64,000 bases of DNA from Enterobacter sp. RIT418 (GTDB lineage Bacteria > Pseudomonadota > Gammaproteobacteria > Enterobacterales > Enterobacteriaceae). The stretch is taken from NCBI RefSeq assembly GCF_003057745.1, contig NZ_QBJD02000001.1, forward strand, positions 372,001 to 436,000, read 5' to 3'. The notes below the pieces were generated by a model. It ran no database searches, was not told the origin of the DNA, and saw nothing but the letters and a program-made list of their open reading frames with translations. The position numbers and the translations under genes were made by a program. Positions within the stretch are counted from its first letter, which is position 1. Each line of letters begins with the position of its first letter. Shown here in pieces: positions 19,806 to 29,636 of the stretch.

Positions 19806-19847
19806 AAGTAAGGTTTTGATTAGCGGGCAGACGTTTGCAAGCTGCGA

Positions 19848-20483
19848 TCAGTCATAGACCTTTTCTTTGTATTCGCATAGATCTTCTATGATGCAGGAAC
19901 CGCAGCGCGGCTTGCGCGCAATGCAGGTGTAGCGTCCGTGCAGAATCAGCCAGTGGTGGCAGTCTACCTTAAACTCTGCGGGAACCACTTTAAGCAGCTT
20001 CTCTTCAACCTGCTCCACGTTCTTGCCCGGGGCGAAGTTTGTTCGGTTTGAGACGCGGAAAATATGGGTGTCAACCGCAATGGTTGGCCAGCCAAACGCG
20101 GTATTAAGCACCACGTTAGCGGTTTTACGCCCCACGCCGGGCAGCGCCTCTAGCGCCGCGCGATCTTCCGGAACTTCTCCACCGTGCTGTTCCAGCAGAA
20201 TGCGGCAGGTTTTAATAACGTTCTCTGCTTTGCTATTAAACAGGCCGATAGTTTTGATGTACGACTTCACGCCGTCAACGCCCAGTTCGAGCATCGCCTG
20301 CGGCGTATTCGCGACGGGGTAGAGCAGCGCCGTTGCCTTGTTAACGCTCACGTCCGTCGCCTGCGCGGAGAGCAGCACCGCGATCAGCAGTTCGAACGGT
20401 GAGGTGAAGTTGAGCTCCGTCGTGGGATGGGGATTCTCATCCCGCAGCCGGGACAGGATCGCGACGCGTTTCTCTTTATTCAT
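19848..20483 (-). CDS. nth: Endonuclease III
   Basis: A 211-residue HhH-GPD DNA glycosylase/AP lyase that removes oxidised pyrimidines. The catalytic Lys120 (LPGVGRK, in the helix-hairpin-helix) and Asp138 (AVDTH) are at the E. coli positions, and the C-terminal [4Fe-4S] loop C-x6-C-x2-C-x5-C is intact. The gene overlaps the rsxE stop by four bases (ATGA), so it is translated with the rsx operon, which links iron-sulfur redox upkeep and repair in one transcript. Confidence 0.97.
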   Translation of the reverse strand: MNKEKRVAILSRLRDENPHPTTELNFTSPFELLIAVLLSAQATDVSVNKATALLYPVANTPQAMLELGVDGVKSYIKTIGLFNSKAENVIKTCRILLEQHGGEVPEDRAALEALPGVGRKTANVVLNTAFGWPTIAVDTHIFRVSNRTNFAPGKNVEQVEEKLLKVVPAEFKVDCHHWLILHGRYTCIARKPRCGSCIIEDLCEYKEKVYD

Positions 20484-21166
20484 ACAGCCTTCTCGGGTAT
20501 CCCTTCCTGAACGCTGCGCTCGGCGGCGCGGCGCTTGCGTTTTTCATCAATGAGGTATTTTACCGCCAGCATCATGCCCAGGCCAATAAACGCGCCCGGC
20601 GGCAGCATCGCCAGCAGGAACGGCGTGTCGGTGTGGAAAACTTCAATGCGCAGGGATTTCGCCCAGCCGCCCAGCAGCGCATCCGCACCGTCAAACAGCG
20701 TGCCGTTGCCCAGAATCTCGCGCATTGAGCCCAGTACAAACATCGCGCCGGTGGCGCCCATTCCGATAGAAAAACCGTCTAGCGCCGACATGGCCGGGCT
20801 ATTCTTCACCGCAAAGGCCTCGGCGCGACCGACCACGATGCAGTTGGTCACGATGAGGGGGATAAAAATCCCCAGAGACTGATACAGACCGAACGCGTAG
20901 GCGTTAATTAGCATCTGCACGATACTCACTACCGAGGCGATGATCATCACGTAAATCGGAATACGGATTTCCGTCGGCGTCCAGCGGCGCAGGGCAGAGA
21001 TGGACAGGTTGGTCAGGGTCAGCACCAGCGTGGTTGCCAGCCCAAGGCCAAGCGCGTTCGTTGCGGTGGAGGTCACCGCCAGCAGCGGACACATCCCCAG
21101 CAGCTGTACCAGGGCGGAGTTGTTTTTCCAGAGCCCCTGAACGATAACCTCTTTAACCTGGCTCAT
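20480..21166 (-). CDS. rsxE: Electron transport complex subunit RsxE
   Basis: A 228-residue integral membrane subunit of the Rsx/Rnf complex with about six membrane helices, homologous to RnfE and NqrD and paired with the similar RsxA. Rsx moves electrons to reduce the SoxR [2Fe-2S] cluster and so keeps the superoxide response off. It starts 2 nt after rsxG and overlaps nth by 4 nt. The conserved cysteine in GMCPLLAV (LLGMCPLL near residue 26), which helps bind an iron centre in this family, is present. Confidence 0.95.
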   Translation of the reverse strand: MSQVKEVIVQGLWKNNSALVQLLGMCPLLAVTSTATNALGLGLATTLVLTLTNLSISALRRWTPTEIRIPIYVMIIASVVSIVQMLINAYAFGLYQSLGIFIPLIVTNCIVVGRAEAFAVKNSPAMSALDGFSIGMGATGAMFVLGSMREILGNGTLFDGADALLGGWAKSLRIEVFHTDTPFLLAMLPPGAFIGLGMMLAVKYLIDEKRKRRAAERSVQEGIPEKAV

Positions 21167-21168
21167 GA

Positions 21169-21789
21169 TTACTCCTCACAGGGGGTAAGATTGTTAATCT
21201 GCGCGGGCAGGGTTTCTGCGTACAGCCCGGCGCGCTTAACGGCGTTAACGACCGCGCGCGGCGTGATCGTGGCACCGGTGAACTGGTCGAACTCACCGCC
21301 GTCTTTCTTCACCGCAAACGCGGCGTCATTTTCGCCGTGAATTACCTTGCCGGCAAAGTGCAAAATCCAGTCGCTCAGGCGAGGTTCAATTTTGTCCCCG
21401 AGGCCTGGCGTTTCGTGATGTTCGGTGACGCGGGTGCCCAGTACGGTACCGGAAAAATCCGTACCGACCAGCAGCTGAATCGCGCCCGAATAGCCGTCCG
21501 GCGCCGTTGCTTCCATGACCGCACCGACGGGGGCATCGCCTTTGCGGGCGATAAAGATCCTGTGCGAGCCTTTGCCGAGCTGTGGCGCCTCTACGACAAA
21601 GCAGCTTTTCTGCAGGTCATTGTCGTAGAAGTCCGAGGGGATCACCTGATCGAACAGCGCCTTTTGCTGCTTAACCGCCTGCTCGTCGATAGTGGTTTTC
21701 GTGAGCTCGTTTACCAGCGCGGTTAATCCCGTCAGGGCTGCGGCGAAAATGGCCAGCGTGACGCCGTGTTTCTGCATTGTTTTTAGCAT
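21169..21789 (-). CDS. rsxG: Electron transport complex subunit RsxG
   Basis: A 206-residue subunit with an N-terminal membrane anchor (about residues 9-28) and a periplasmic FMN-binding domain. The covalent FMN attachment motif is TGATIT at 171-176, where Thr174 is the expected phosphoester-linked residue. It is homologous to RnfG and NqrC. It sits between rsxD (10 nt upstream) and rsxE (2 nt downstream). Confidence 0.95.
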   Translation of the reverse strand: MLKTMQKHGVTLAIFAAALTGLTALVNELTKTTIDEQAVKQQKALFDQVIPSDFYDNDLQKSCFVVEAPQLGKGSHRIFIARKGDAPVGAVMEATAPDGYSGAIQLLVGTDFSGTVLGTRVTEHHETPGLGDKIEPRLSDWILHFAGKVIHGENDAAFAVKKDGGEFDQFTGATITPRAVVNAVKRAGLYAETLPAQINNLTPCEE

Positions 21790-21799
21790 GACGAGCCCC

Positions 21800-22852
21800 T
21801 TAGCGATGACCGTACACGCGCGGACGCGTGTAGTAGTCGATAAGCGGAACGGTGATATTCGCCAGCAGGACCGCGAAGGCCACGCCGTCAGGGTAGCCGC
21901 CGAAGCTGCGGATCAGCCAGACCAGCAGCCCCGCAAGCGCGCCGAAAATCAGACGACCGCGGTTGGTTGTCGACGCGGTGACCGGATCGGTCAGTATAAA
22001 GAACGCGCCGAGCATGGTTGCGCCGGAGAGCAGATGCATCTGCGGGCTCGCCAGCGATTCAGGCGAGAAGAGCCAGCCAAGCGTCGAACACGCCGCGAGC
22101 GTAACGATAAAGCTGACCGGAATATGCCAGCGAATCGCCTTTTTCCACAGCAGGAATACGCCACCCAGCAGATACGCGAGGTTGACCCACTGCCAGCCTG
22201 CGCCCGCCAGCACGCCGCTGTAAATCGCGGATTTCATGATCTGCTCAACGCTCTGTCCGGCGTGAAGAGACGTTTTAAAGGTATCCAGCGGCGTCGCCTG
22301 GCTAATGCCGTCTATGCCCATACGCAGCGCGTTCATGTCCGCGCCGAGCGCCGTGTGGCCGGTAAAAATCACCTGCAGCGCGTCCATAAAGCCCGGCACC
22401 GTTGCGGCGATGTCATGCGGCGGCAGCCAGCTGGTCATCTGGACCGGGAAGGAGATAAGCAGCACCACGTAGCCAATCATCGCCGGGTTAAAGGGATTAT
22501 GGCCCAGCCCGCCGTAAAGCTGCTTGGCGATAATGACCGCGAATACGGTACCCAGCACCACCATCCACCACGGCGCAAACGGCGGAATACTGATGGCCAG
22601 CAGCAGGCCGGTGAGCAGCGCGGAGTTATCGCCAAGGACGCGGGTAACGTGCATTTTGCGCAACTTGAGCACGGCCGCCTCGGCCGCAAGGGCGCTGGCG
22701 CAGCCAAGGACGAGCTGAATAAGCGTACCCCAGCCAAAAAACCAGAACTGTACGGCGATGCCGGGTAAGGCCGCCAGGCAGACCAGCATCATGATGCGCG
22801 ATGTCTGGCGCTGGTTATGGGTATAAGGGGAACTTGCGATTCTGAAAACCAT
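21800..22852 (-). CDS. rsxD: Electron transport complex subunit RsxD
   Basis: A 350-residue membrane subunit with about nine to ten helices, homologous to RnfD and NqrB. The covalent flavin site is Thr187 in [13 protein letters not shown], the same number as in E. coli. Its start codon directly follows the rsxC stop with no gap, a sign of coupled translation. It forms the membrane core for electron transfer with RsxG and RsxE. Confidence 0.95.
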   Translation of the reverse strand: MVFRIASSPYTHNQRQTSRIMMLVCLAALPGIAVQFWFFGWGTLIQLVLGCASALAAEAAVLKLRKMHVTRVLGDNSALLTGLLLAISIPPFAPWWMVVLGTVFAVIIAKQLYGGLGHNPFNPAMIGYVVLLISFPVQMTSWLPPHDIAATVPGFMDALQVIFTGHTALGADMNALRMGIDGISQATPLDTFKTSLHAGQSVEQIMKSAIYSGVLAGAGWQWVNLAYLLGGVFLLWKKAIRWHIPVSFIVTLAACSTLGWLFSPESLASPQMHLLSGATMLGAFFILTDPVTASTTNRGRLIFGALAGLLVWLIRSFGGYPDGVAFAVLLANITVPLIDYYTRPRVYGHR

Positions 22853-24874
22853 TTAATCCTCGTTAACTGCTTGCTGCGCGGCTTTCTTTGCCTGAACGCG
22901 CGCAATCGCGGCAGCGACTGCGGCCTTGCGCGGGTCATCGTTAGCGGCCAGTTCTTGCTCTTCCTGCTGCGCCGCTTTGCGCGCTTTGGCGCGAGCGATA
23001 GCGGCCTCTACCGCGGCTTTGCGCGGGTCAACCGGCGCAGGCGTCTCTTCCGCGGGGGCCGACTGGGCCGCTTTTCGGGCCTTGGCGCGGGCAATGGCGG
23101 CTTCAACCGCCGCCTTGCGAGGATCGACCGGTTCGGCCTCAATCACCACGTCCTGCTGCGTAGCTTTACGGGCTTTAGCGCGGGCGATAGCCGCTTCCAC
23201 CGCGGCTTTACGCGGATCGACGTCCGTTTCAGCCTGCGCGAGCTGCGCTTTCTCAGCCTGGCGAGCGCGGGCCTCGGCCTTACGCGCTTCACGGGCGGCA
23301 ATCGCTTCGCTGTTGTCCGGCTTTGCGCCTGCAGGGATCACCACGGCCTGCGCCGCGTTGGCCTTTTTCTCACGCACGCGCGCCAGAGCGGCGTTAATCG
23401 CATCCTGATCTTTTTCAGCAGGCTGAACGGCGGCCTGCTTATGCCGCTCCTGCCGGGCAAGCTTCTCGCGCTCCAAACGCGCCTGGCGCGCTTCAAAGCG
23501 GGCTTTTGCTTCGGCAGCGCGCTTCTCTTCCATGGAGATAGCGTAAATCTCGGCTTTCTCCTGGCGGAAGTATTGCACCAGCGGAATATTGCTCGGGCAA
23601 ACCCACGCGCAGGCACCGCACTCAATGCAGTCGGCAAGGTTATGCGCCTGTGCTTTATCGTGAAGCTGGCCTTTGCTGTACCAGTAGAGCTGCTGCGGCA
23701 GCAGATCCGCCGGACAGGCGTCCGCGCAGGCGCTGCAGCGGATACAGCCTTTCTCCTCCTGCTCTTCGCCCATCTCGGTTGGGGACGGCGCAAGCAGGCA
23801 GTTGGTGATCTTAACGACGGGTACGTCCAGCCAGGGCAGGGTAAAGCCCATCAGCGGGCCGCCCATGATGACCATCTGCTCGCTGCCGGGGCAGAATCCT
23901 GCCTGCTCAAGCAGATGACGAACCGGCGTGCCGAGACGCGCCCAGACGTTGCCCGGGCGGGAGACGGATTCGCCCGTCAGGGTCACCACGCGTTCCGTTA
24001 AGGGTTCTCCGTCCACCACGGCGCGCTTCACCGCATAGGCGGTACCGACGTTCTGCATCAGCACGCCGATATCCGAGGAGCGCCCGCCGTGCGGCACCTG
24101 CTTACCGGTCAGGATCTGCGTCAGCTGCTTTGCGCCGCCCGAAGGGTATTTGGTTGGGATCACGCGCAGGCTAATGTCGTGGCTGCCCGCCAGCACCGCG
24201 CGCAGCATCGAGATGGCCTGCGGCTTGTTGTCCTCAATGCCGATCAGCACCTCGCGGGGCTGGAGGATGTGCGCAAGAATGCGAATGCCTTCCACCACCT
24301 GCGCCGCGCAGTCCTGCATTAAGCGGTCGTCAGCGGTGATATAAGGCTCGCATTCGGCGGCGTTGATAATCAGAGTCTGGATTTTGTCTCCGCCGCCGCG
24401 CAGCTTGGTGCCGGTCGGGAAGCCCGCGCCGCCCAGCCCGGCCACGCCGAACTGATGGATACGTTCGATGAGCGCCTCGCGGCTGTGGGCGCGATAGTCG
24501 CTCCAGCCGTCACGATCGATCCAGCGATCTTCGCCGTCGGCCTCAATAATCACGCTGAGTTCCGACAGCGCGGAAGGGTGAGCAACGGTATGGGGAGCGA
24601 TCGCCACCACTTTACCGGAGGTCGGAGCGTGAACCGGCAGCATGCGCCCGCGCCCGAAGGTCAGCGGCTGGCCGCGCAGGACGCTATCGCCTTCCTTCAC
24701 GCACAGCTCGCCCTCGGCGCCGATATGCTGTTTAAGTGGCATCACGTAGCGCGTCGCCAGCGGAAGCTGGCGCAGCGGCGTGCCGTTGGACTGGGTTTTC
24801 ATTTCGGGCGGATGAATACCGCCGTCGAAATCCCAGATCTTCTCTTTTCTGAAAGCAGAAAATAACTTAAGCAT
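22853..24874 (-). CDS. rsxC: Electron transport complex subunit RsxC
   Basis: A 673-residue peripheral subunit: an N-terminal NADH/FMN-binding NqrF/Nuo51-like part ([13 protein letters not shown] near residues 130-145), two [4Fe-4S] ferredoxin motifs ([12 protein letters not shown] and [12 protein letters not shown], about 375-425), and a long charged C-terminal extension. The start is the ATG at 24874, which overlaps rsxB by 8 nt as in E. coli; a reading from 24946 would add 24 residues inside rsxB. The C-terminus ends in four tandem repeats beginning [19 protein letters not shown]. Confidence 0.95.
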   Translation of the reverse strand: MLKLFSAFRKEKIWDFDGGIHPPEMKTQSNGTPLRQLPLATRYVMPLKQHIGAEGELCVKEGDSVLRGQPLTFGRGRMLPVHAPTSGKVVAIAPHTVAHPSALSELSVIIEADGEDRWIDRDGWSDYRAHSREALIERIHQFGVAGLGGAGFPTGTKLRGGGDKIQTLIINAAECEPYITADDRLMQDCAAQVVEGIRILAHILQPREVLIGIEDNKPQAISMLRAVLAGSHDISLRVIPTKYPSGGAKQLTQILTGKQVPHGGRSSDIGVLMQNVGTAYAVKRAVVDGEPLTERVVTLTGESVSRPGNVWARLGTPVRHLLEQAGFCPGSEQMVIMGGPLMGFTLPWLDVPVVKITNCLLAPSPTEMGEEQEEKGCIRCSACADACPADLLPQQLYWYSKGQLHDKAQAHNLADCIECGACAWVCPSNIPLVQYFRQEKAEIYAISMEEKRAAEAKARFEARQARLEREKLARQERHKQAAVQPAEKDQDAINAALARVREKKANAAQAVVIPAGAKPDNSEAIAAREARKAEARARQAEKAQLAQAETDVDPRKAAVEAAIARAKARKATQQDVVIEAEPVDPRKAAVEAAIARAKARKAAQSAPAEETPAPVDPRKAAVEAAIARAKARKAAQQEEQELAANDDPRKAAVAAAIARVQAKKAAQQAVNED
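22856..23218 (-). repeat. In-gene tandem repeats of the RsxC C-terminus
   Basis: Four units of 31-32 codons (RsxC residues about 553-673) each start [18 protein letters not shown], the last one diverged. The coding DNA is correspondingly repetitive, so copy number can change by recombination or slippage. The repeats are Ala/Lys/Arg-rich helices. Confidence 0.85.
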
Positions 24875-25445
24875 GTTGTTCCACAGGAATGATACGAACC
24901 GGAATGGTTTGAAGATCCCACTTCCAGCTGTCGGTAGTCGTTTCAACCGGGCGCAATTCTATGCACTGCGTCGGGCAGGGGGCCACGCAGAGGTTGCAGC
25001 CGGTGCACAGATCCGCCACCACGGTGTGCATGGCGCGGGTGGCGCCGACGATGGCGTCTACGGGGCATGCCTGAATGCATTTGGTGCAGCCAATGCAGTT
25101 GGCTTCGTCGATCACGGCCAGCATCCGAACGGGCTCCTGCACGTCTTCGTCACCTTCTGCAGGCTGAGGATCAACGTTCAGCAGCGCGGCAATTTTCAGC
25201 ATGACCGCTTCGCCGCCGGGCGCGCAGCGGTTAATTTTTTCGCCCTGAACGCCCACGGCTTCAGCATAGGGGCGGCAGCCCGGATAGCCGCACTGCCCGC
25301 ACTGGCTCTGCGGCAGAAGCTCATCAATTTTTTCGACAACCGGGTCGTCCTCTACCGCAAAACGGCGTGAGGCATAGCCCAGAATGAGGCCAAACACTAA
25401 ACCCAGCACGCTGAGCGACGCGATGGCAATCCAGATAGTACTCAT
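24867..25445 (-). CDS. rsxB: Electron transport complex subunit RsxB
   Basis: A 192-residue ferredoxin-like subunit with an N-terminal membrane helix (residues about 4-25), a C-x2-C-x4-C plus distal Cys cluster motif (CGQCGYPGC, about 49-57, and NRCAPGG) and two [4Fe-4S] motifs ([12 protein letters not shown] and [12 protein letters not shown]). It passes electrons between soluble RsxC and the membrane subunits. Its start shares one base with the rsxA stop, and its 3' end overlaps rsxC by 8 nt. Confidence 0.95.
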   Translation of the reverse strand: MSTIWIAIASLSVLGLVFGLILGYASRRFAVEDDPVVEKIDELLPQSQCGQCGYPGCRPYAEAVGVQGEKINRCAPGGEAVMLKIAALLNVDPQPAEGDEDVQEPVRMLAVIDEANCIGCTKCIQACPVDAIVGATRAMHTVVADLCTGCNLCVAPCPTQCIELRPVETTTDSWKWDLQTIPVRIIPVEQHA

Positions 25446-26026
25446 TACAACTTCACCAGACCGCTAAAGCCCATAAAGGCCAGTGACATGAGCCCAGCGG
25501 TCACCAGCGCGATGGCGTTCCCGCGAAACGGCGCGGGGATATCCGCCGCCGCCAGACGTTCGCGGATAGAAGCGAACAGAACCATGACCAGAGAGAAACC
25601 GACGGCGGCAGAGAAACCGTAAAGCGCCGACTGCAGGAAGTTATGGCCGAGGTTGATGTTAAGCAACGCAACGCCAAGCACCGCACAGTTGGTGGTAATG
25701 AGCGGAAGAAAAATCCCCAGCAGGCGATAGAGCGCCGGGCTGGTTTTGCGTACCACCATTTCGGTAAATTGCACCACCACCGCGATGACCAAAATAAAGG
25801 CCAGCGTGCGCAGGTAGATCAGATCCAGTGGGATCAGAATCCAGGTGTCAATCCACCAGGCGCAAATGGACGCGAGGGTCATGACGAACGTGGTCGCCAG
25901 CCCCATGCCCATTGCCGTCTCCAGCTTTTTGGAGACGCCCATAAACGGACATAGGCCAAGAAACTTCACCAGCACAAAGTTGTTAACCAGCACAGTGCCG
26001 ACGAAAAGCAGTAAGTAATCGGTCAT
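25445..26026 (-). CDS. rsxA: Electron transport complex subunit RsxA
   Basis: A 193-residue integral membrane subunit with six predicted helices, homologous to RnfA and NqrE, and carrying the conserved [10 protein letters not shown] segment near residues 23-32. It is the first gene of the rsxABCDGE-nth operon. The gap to ydgK is 76 nt and contains no clear terminator, so the operon may start further upstream at ydgK. Confidence 0.95.
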   Translation of the reverse strand: MTDYLLLFVGTVLVNNFVLVKFLGLCPFMGVSKKLETAMGMGLATTFVMTLASICAWWIDTWILIPLDLIYLRTLAFILVIAVVVQFTEMVVRKTSPALYRLLGIFLPLITTNCAVLGVALLNINLGHNFLQSALYGFSAAVGFSLVMVLFASIRERLAAADIPAPFRGNAIALVTAGLMSLAFMGFSGLVKL

Positions 26027-26102
26027 TATTTAGCCTGAAATAAAAAAGCCGCCTATTATCGGATAAACCACAACGGGCGACAACAGGTTAACTGTAAGGT
26101 TA

Positions 26103-26543
26103 TTACGGATTCACGAACGTATTTTTCACGCGCGTCGAGCGCTTGAAATAGGGCACCAGAAGGGCCGCGGCCAGCAGCGGGAAGAGAAGCTGCCGCACGG
26201 CGAGCAGGTCCGAAACCGGTGAAAAGGCAAACGCCTTCACGGCCAGCAGCACGGAGACCAGCAGCCAGATGATGTAATGCTTCGGCACGCTTTTGCGTCG
26301 CTTAAAGAAGGCAATCGTCAGCCACAGCGTGTAGTACCACATGGCAATCGCAAACACGAAGGAGACAAACCACATCGTAATGTTCAGCGCGCTCTGCGAC
26401 ATTAAGGTCTGCAGGGCGTGAGGGGTTATTAATGCGGTGGTATAAAGCAGAAGCGCCAGCGATGCGCTTAATAATGCAACCAGCAACCATGCCAGCGGGG
26501 CGATTAACCAGCCTCCAATTCTTTCTCCAGGCGATGCGGTCAT
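26103..26543 (-). CDS. ydgK: DUF2569 inner-membrane protein YdgK
   Basis: A 146-residue protein with four predicted membrane helices and a charged segment KRRKSVPKHY between helices three and four. Its function is unknown. It begins at the ATG at 26543, preceded by GGGAG at good spacing; the ATG four codons upstream would itself contain that ribosome site. It is upstream of rsxA on the same strand, as in E. coli. Confidence 0.88.
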   Translation of the reverse strand: MTASPGERIGGWLIAPLAWLLVALLSASLALLLYTTALITPHALQTLMSQSALNITMWFVSFVFAIAMWYYTLWLTIAFFKRRKSVPKHYIIWLLVSVLLAVKAFAFSPVSDLLAVRQLLFPLLAAALLVPYFKRSTRVKNTFVNP

Positions 26544-26561
26544 GAGCTCTCCCATAAGTCT

Positions 26562-26616
26562 GCGCGAAATGTTGTACGGCTAATTTGCAGGGCGGAGAGT
26601 ATATAACATTTCGCGC
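26562..26616. promoter_or_regulatory. Inverted repeat upstream of ydgK
   Basis: Two perfect 12-bp arms, GCGCGAAATGTT (26562-26573) and its complement (26605-26616), are separated by 31 nt. A TATACT -10-like hexamer on the minus strand abuts the upstream arm. It could be a paired operator or a leader hairpin for ydgK-rsx. Confidence 0.45.
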
Positions 26617-26630
26617 CGATGGCTACTGAC

Positions 26631-26846
26631 TTATACGACGTAGCGCCATACGGACTTCGGCACCTCGCCCACGTTGAACAGACGCCCGCCTGAAACAAGC
26701 TCAGCCCGGCGATGGTCGGCGGCGCGATACATATTGATAATGTCCTGATTATCCGACAGCGTGTAGTTCAGGTGATCAAACAGTTTTTCCAGACTCTCAA
26801 GCGAATTGATTTTACGAAATTTTAATAAATAGTCCTGAACTGTCAT
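26631..26846 (-). CDS. cnu: Hha-family nucleoid protein Cnu (YdgT)
   Basis: A 71-residue Hha/YmoA-type protein ([32 protein letters not shown]). It binds H-NS and StpA and modulates silencing of AT-rich and horizontally acquired genes. It was also found as an oriC-binding protein in E. coli. The length is exactly typical. It lies between blr and ydgK, as in E. coli. SlyA in the same window acts in the opposite sense on H-NS targets. Confidence 0.95.
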   Translation of the reverse strand: MTVQDYLLKFRKINSLESLEKLFDHLNYTLSDNQDIINMYRAADHRRAELVSGGRLFNVGEVPKSVWRYVV

Positions 26847-26977
26847 TCTAATAATCTTCCATATAAAAGTGAGTCCTACCCAAGAGGTAATTCGTCAGAA
26901 TAATAAACGGATTAATAAAGACGTAAACTGCTCACTCAGTTGATGCGCTGAAATTAGGAGTTTTCTCTGAAGAAATT

Positions 26978-26997
26978 CAGGCATCAGACGATGCCTG
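26978..26997 (-). terminator. Hairpin between blr and cnu
   Basis: CAGGCATC (26978-26985) pairs exactly with GATGCCTG (26990-26997) around AGAC. On the minus strand it is followed by AATTTCTTC rather than a clean T run, so it is only a possible terminator of blr. Confidence 0.45.
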
Positions 26998-27076
26998 GAA
27001 AAGAAGGTTAACTCTGTTCAACACCGCTCGCAATAAGTTATCGACAGAACAGTCCATCCGTTATGATTACGTCGGA

Positions 27077-27214
27077 TTACTTAGGCTGTGCGGCCGTAAC
27101 GGGCTCTGGCGGCTGGTAGTTATCGATATGGCTCGCCACCCCGAGTGAGATAACCGAAACACCCAGAACAACCCATCCCGCTAATTCAATGATTCGAGTA
27201 ATAATTGACGTCAT
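27077..27214 (-). CDS. blr: Small divisome membrane protein Blr
   Basis: A 45-residue single-pass membrane protein with one helix (about residues 9-27) followed by the strongly conserved tail GVASHIDNYQPPE. This matches E. coli Blr (41 residues), a small inner-membrane protein that joins the divisome and whose loss raises beta-lactam sensitivity. The ATG at 27214 adds four residues compared with E. coli, and no strong ribosome site is visible. It lies between cnu and ydgJ, the E. coli location. Confidence 0.88.
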   Translation of the reverse strand: MTSIITRIIELAGWVVLGVSVISLGVASHIDNYQPPEPVTAAQPK

Positions 27215-27443
27215 GATTGGCACTTGCAATTTATCCATAAATTCAGATTGCGGATGTTACAGCGCGTTATTCATCACGGCAAGTGCTTTGGGAACGGTTC
27301 CCTTAAACAAAATCAGAAGGTTATATAAATGTAACAAAAATGGCTGACACAGAGTGCTATCTTTAAAGCATTGGCACTGTAATCATCCGTCATGGCGCAG
27401 GAAATGCCAGCATGAAATACGAACATCACGAGAGGGTAAGGCT

Positions 27444-28484
27444 ATGAGTGAAAACATTCGTGTCGGACTGGTTGGCTATGGATACGCCGGTAAAACGTTT
27501 CACGCGCCGCTGATTTTCGGTACGCCGGGGATGGTGCTGGCCGCGGTTTCAAGCAGCGACGCGGCAAAAGTGCATTCTGACTGGCCCAGCGTTCCGGTGG
27601 TTTCCGAGCCTAAGCATCTTTTCAACGATCCAAATATTGATTTAATCGTCATTCCCACCCCTAACGACACCCACTTCCCGCTGGCAAAGGCCGCGCTCGA
27701 GGCCGGTAAGCACGTTGTCGTTGACAAGCCCTTTACCGTGACGTTGTCACAGGCTCGTGAGCTGGACGCGCTGGCAAAGGGTCTTGGCAGACTCCTGTCG
27801 GTCTTTCATAACCGGCGCTGGGACAGCGATTTTCTGACCGTGAAAGCGCTTATCGCAGAGGGGACGCTGGGGGAGATCTCCTTTTTTGAATCGCACTTCG
27901 ATCGATTCCGACCGCAGGTGCGGGATCGCTGGCGGGAGCAGGCCGGGCCGGGCAGCGGTATTTGGTATGACTTAGCCCCGCACCTGCTCGACCAGGCCGT
28001 AAATCTCTTTGGCCTGCCGGTCAGCCTGACCGTCGATCTGGCCCAGCTCAGGCCCGGCGCCCAGACCACCGATTATTTCCACGCCATCCTCAGCTACCCG
28101 CAGCGGCGCGTTGTGCTGCACGGCACGATGGTGGCCGCAGCCGAGTCTGCGCGCTATATCCTTCACGGCACGCGCGGCAGCTACGTCAAGTTTGGCCTGG
28201 ATCCGCAGGAAGATCGCCTCAAAAGCGGCGAGCGCCTGCCGCAGGAGGACTGGGGTTATGACATGCGCGACGGCGTGTTGACGCGCGCGGAGGGGGAGAT
28301 CATGGTGGAGGAGACGCTGCTGACGATCCCGGGGAACTATCCGGCGTACTATGCAGCCGTCCGCGATGCGCTCAACGGCACGGGCGAAAATCCGGTCCCG
28401 GCAAGCCAGGCGATTCAGATTATGGAGCTGATAGAACTGGGGATAGAATCTGCCAAACATCGCGCCACGCTTTGTCTGGCATAA
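27444..28484 (+). CDS. ydgJ: Gfo/Idh/MocA-family oxidoreductase YdgJ
   Basis: A 346-residue NAD(P)-dependent oxidoreductase. The N-terminal Rossmann fold has GLVGYGYAGKTFHAP (residues about 8-22). The family motif DKPFTV (EKP-type, about 95-100) carries the catalytic Lys, and a C-terminal alpha/beta domain follows. The ATG at 27444 after GAGGG is chosen, giving MSENIRVGL. The substrate is unknown. It is convergent with add across a REP element. Confidence 0.93.
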   Translation: MSENIRVGLVGYGYAGKTFHAPLIFGTPGMVLAAVSSSDAAKVHSDWPSVPVVSEPKHLFNDPNIDLIVIPTPNDTHFPLAKAALEAGKHVVVDKPFTVTLSQARELDALAKGLGRLLSVFHNRRWDSDFLTVKALIAEGTLGEISFFESHFDRFRPQVRDRWREQAGPGSGIWYDLAPHLLDQAVNLFGLPVSLTVDLAQLRPGAQTTDYFHAILSYPQRRVVLHGTMVAAAESARYILHGTRGSYVKFGLDPQEDRLKSGERLPQEDWGYDMRDGVLTRAEGEIMVEETLLTIPGNYPAYYAAVRDALNGTGENPVPASQAIQIMELIELGIESAKHRATLCLA

Positions 28485-28498
28485 CGTAGAGATATTTT

Positions 28499-28530
28499 GT
28501 AGGCCGGGTAAGGCGTAGCCGCCACCCGGC
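28499..28530. repeat. REP element between ydgJ and add
   Basis: A single REP unit GTAGGCCGGGTAAGGCG, closing with GCCGCCACCCGGC, in the gap between the convergent genes ydgJ and add. Confidence 0.85.
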
Positions 28531-28538
28531 AAAAAGGT

Positions 28539-29540
28539 TTACGCAGCGGACACCTTGTCCCGCAGCGCCTGCTTCTCTTCCTGCGTGAGGAAGGCCATCT
28601 CCAGGCCGTTAATTTGCGCCTGGCGAATCTGCTCGCGGCTCAGGCCGGCCTGTGGCGCGGCGATGTTGTATTCATGGATAATATCCACGCCCTGAACCGC
28701 CGGATCGTCCGTGTTCAGCGAGGCCAGCACGCCGTGTTCAAGGAACGTTTTCAGCGGATGCTTATCCAGCGTCGCCACGGTGCTGGTCTGAATGTTGGAG
28801 GTCAGGCAGGATTCAATCCCAATGCGCTGCTCGGCGAGGAAATCCATCAGCGCGCGATCTTCAACCGCCTTGACGCCGTGGCCGATGCGCTCTGCGCCCA
28901 GCTCGCGGATTGCCTGCCAGATGCTTTCCGGACCGGCGGCTTCACCCGCGTGTACGGTAACATGCCAGCCCGCGTCGCGCGCGCGATTGAAGTGGGAGAG
29001 GAAGAGGCTGCCCGGGAAGCCCAGTTCATCCCCCGCGAGATCCACGGCGGTGATGCGATCGCGGTGCGCCAGCAGGGCATCAAGCTCCTGAAGGCAGGCC
29101 GCTTCGCCGAAGGTGCGGCTCATAATGCCAATCATGCGGGCCTGAACGTCGAAGGCCTCGCAGCCTTCGCGAACGCCCTCAATGACCGCTTCCACTACGC
29201 CCGCAACGGGCAGGCCGTGGGTCATTGCCATATAGCCCGGCGAGAAGCGCAGCTCAACGTAGTGAAGGCCATTGCGGGCCGCATCCTCAATGTTCTCAAA
29301 CGCCACCCGGCGGCAGGCGTCCAGCGAGGCCAGCATCTTCACGCCCCAGTCGAGTTTGCTCAGAAAGCTGACCAGGTCGGGCTCGCTGGAGGTGACCTGA
29401 ACGTGCGGGATGAGCGTTTCGAGCGTTTGGGCTGGAAGCGTTAAGTTGAACTGGCGGCCAAGATCGAGGATGGTTTGGGCACGAATGTTGCCGTCAAGGT
29501 GACGATGAATGTCGGTGAGGGGAAGGCGTGTATCAATCAT
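28539..29540 (-). CDS. add: Adenosine deaminase
   Basis: A 333-residue amidohydrolase-fold purine salvage enzyme converting adenosine and deoxyadenosine to inosine and deoxyinosine. Zinc ligands are in [12 protein letters not shown] (two His, about residues 12-14), VTVHAGEA (His plus Glu, about 195-200) and SLNTDDPAV (Asp pair, about 277-279), with catalytic His in RIGHGV. The length is standard. The gene lies 96 nt downstream of malY on the same strand, as in E. coli. Confidence 0.97.
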   Translation of the reverse strand: MIDTRLPLTDIHRHLDGNIRAQTILDLGRQFNLTLPAQTLETLIPHVQVTSSEPDLVSFLSKLDWGVKMLASLDACRRVAFENIEDAARNGLHYVELRFSPGYMAMTHGLPVAGVVEAVIEGVREGCEAFDVQARMIGIMSRTFGEAACLQELDALLAHRDRITAVDLAGDELGFPGSLFLSHFNRARDAGWHVTVHAGEAAGPESIWQAIRELGAERIGHGVKAVEDRALMDFLAEQRIGIESCLTSNIQTSTVATLDKHPLKTFLEHGVLASLNTDDPAVQGVDIIHEYNIAAPQAGLSREQIRQAQINGLEMAFLTQEEKQALRDKVSAA

Positions 29541-29636
29541 GGTCGCACTCTTTTCTGGTTAAAGTGCGCCACATTATAAAAACAAAACGAGGCAAAAAGC
29601 TATTTGCGCAAGGGAATATTCCGTTGCGCAAATGGT

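Larger units (their letters stand above)
19233..19847. other. 615-nt non-coding gap between dtpA and nth
   Basis: No credible gene is seen. The stretch holds the dtpA control region (minus strand), a CRP-like site (19655-19670) and the nth terminator (19777-19805). Its length leaves room for a long dtpA leader or an undescribed small RNA. No known small RNA was recognised. Confidence 0.5.

Noticed and set aside
22817..24001. 394-codon plus-strand open frame opposite rsxC
   Set aside because: Shadow frame produced by the Ala/Lys/Arg repeats of rsxC. Its low-complexity Arg/Gly/Phe content argues against a gene.
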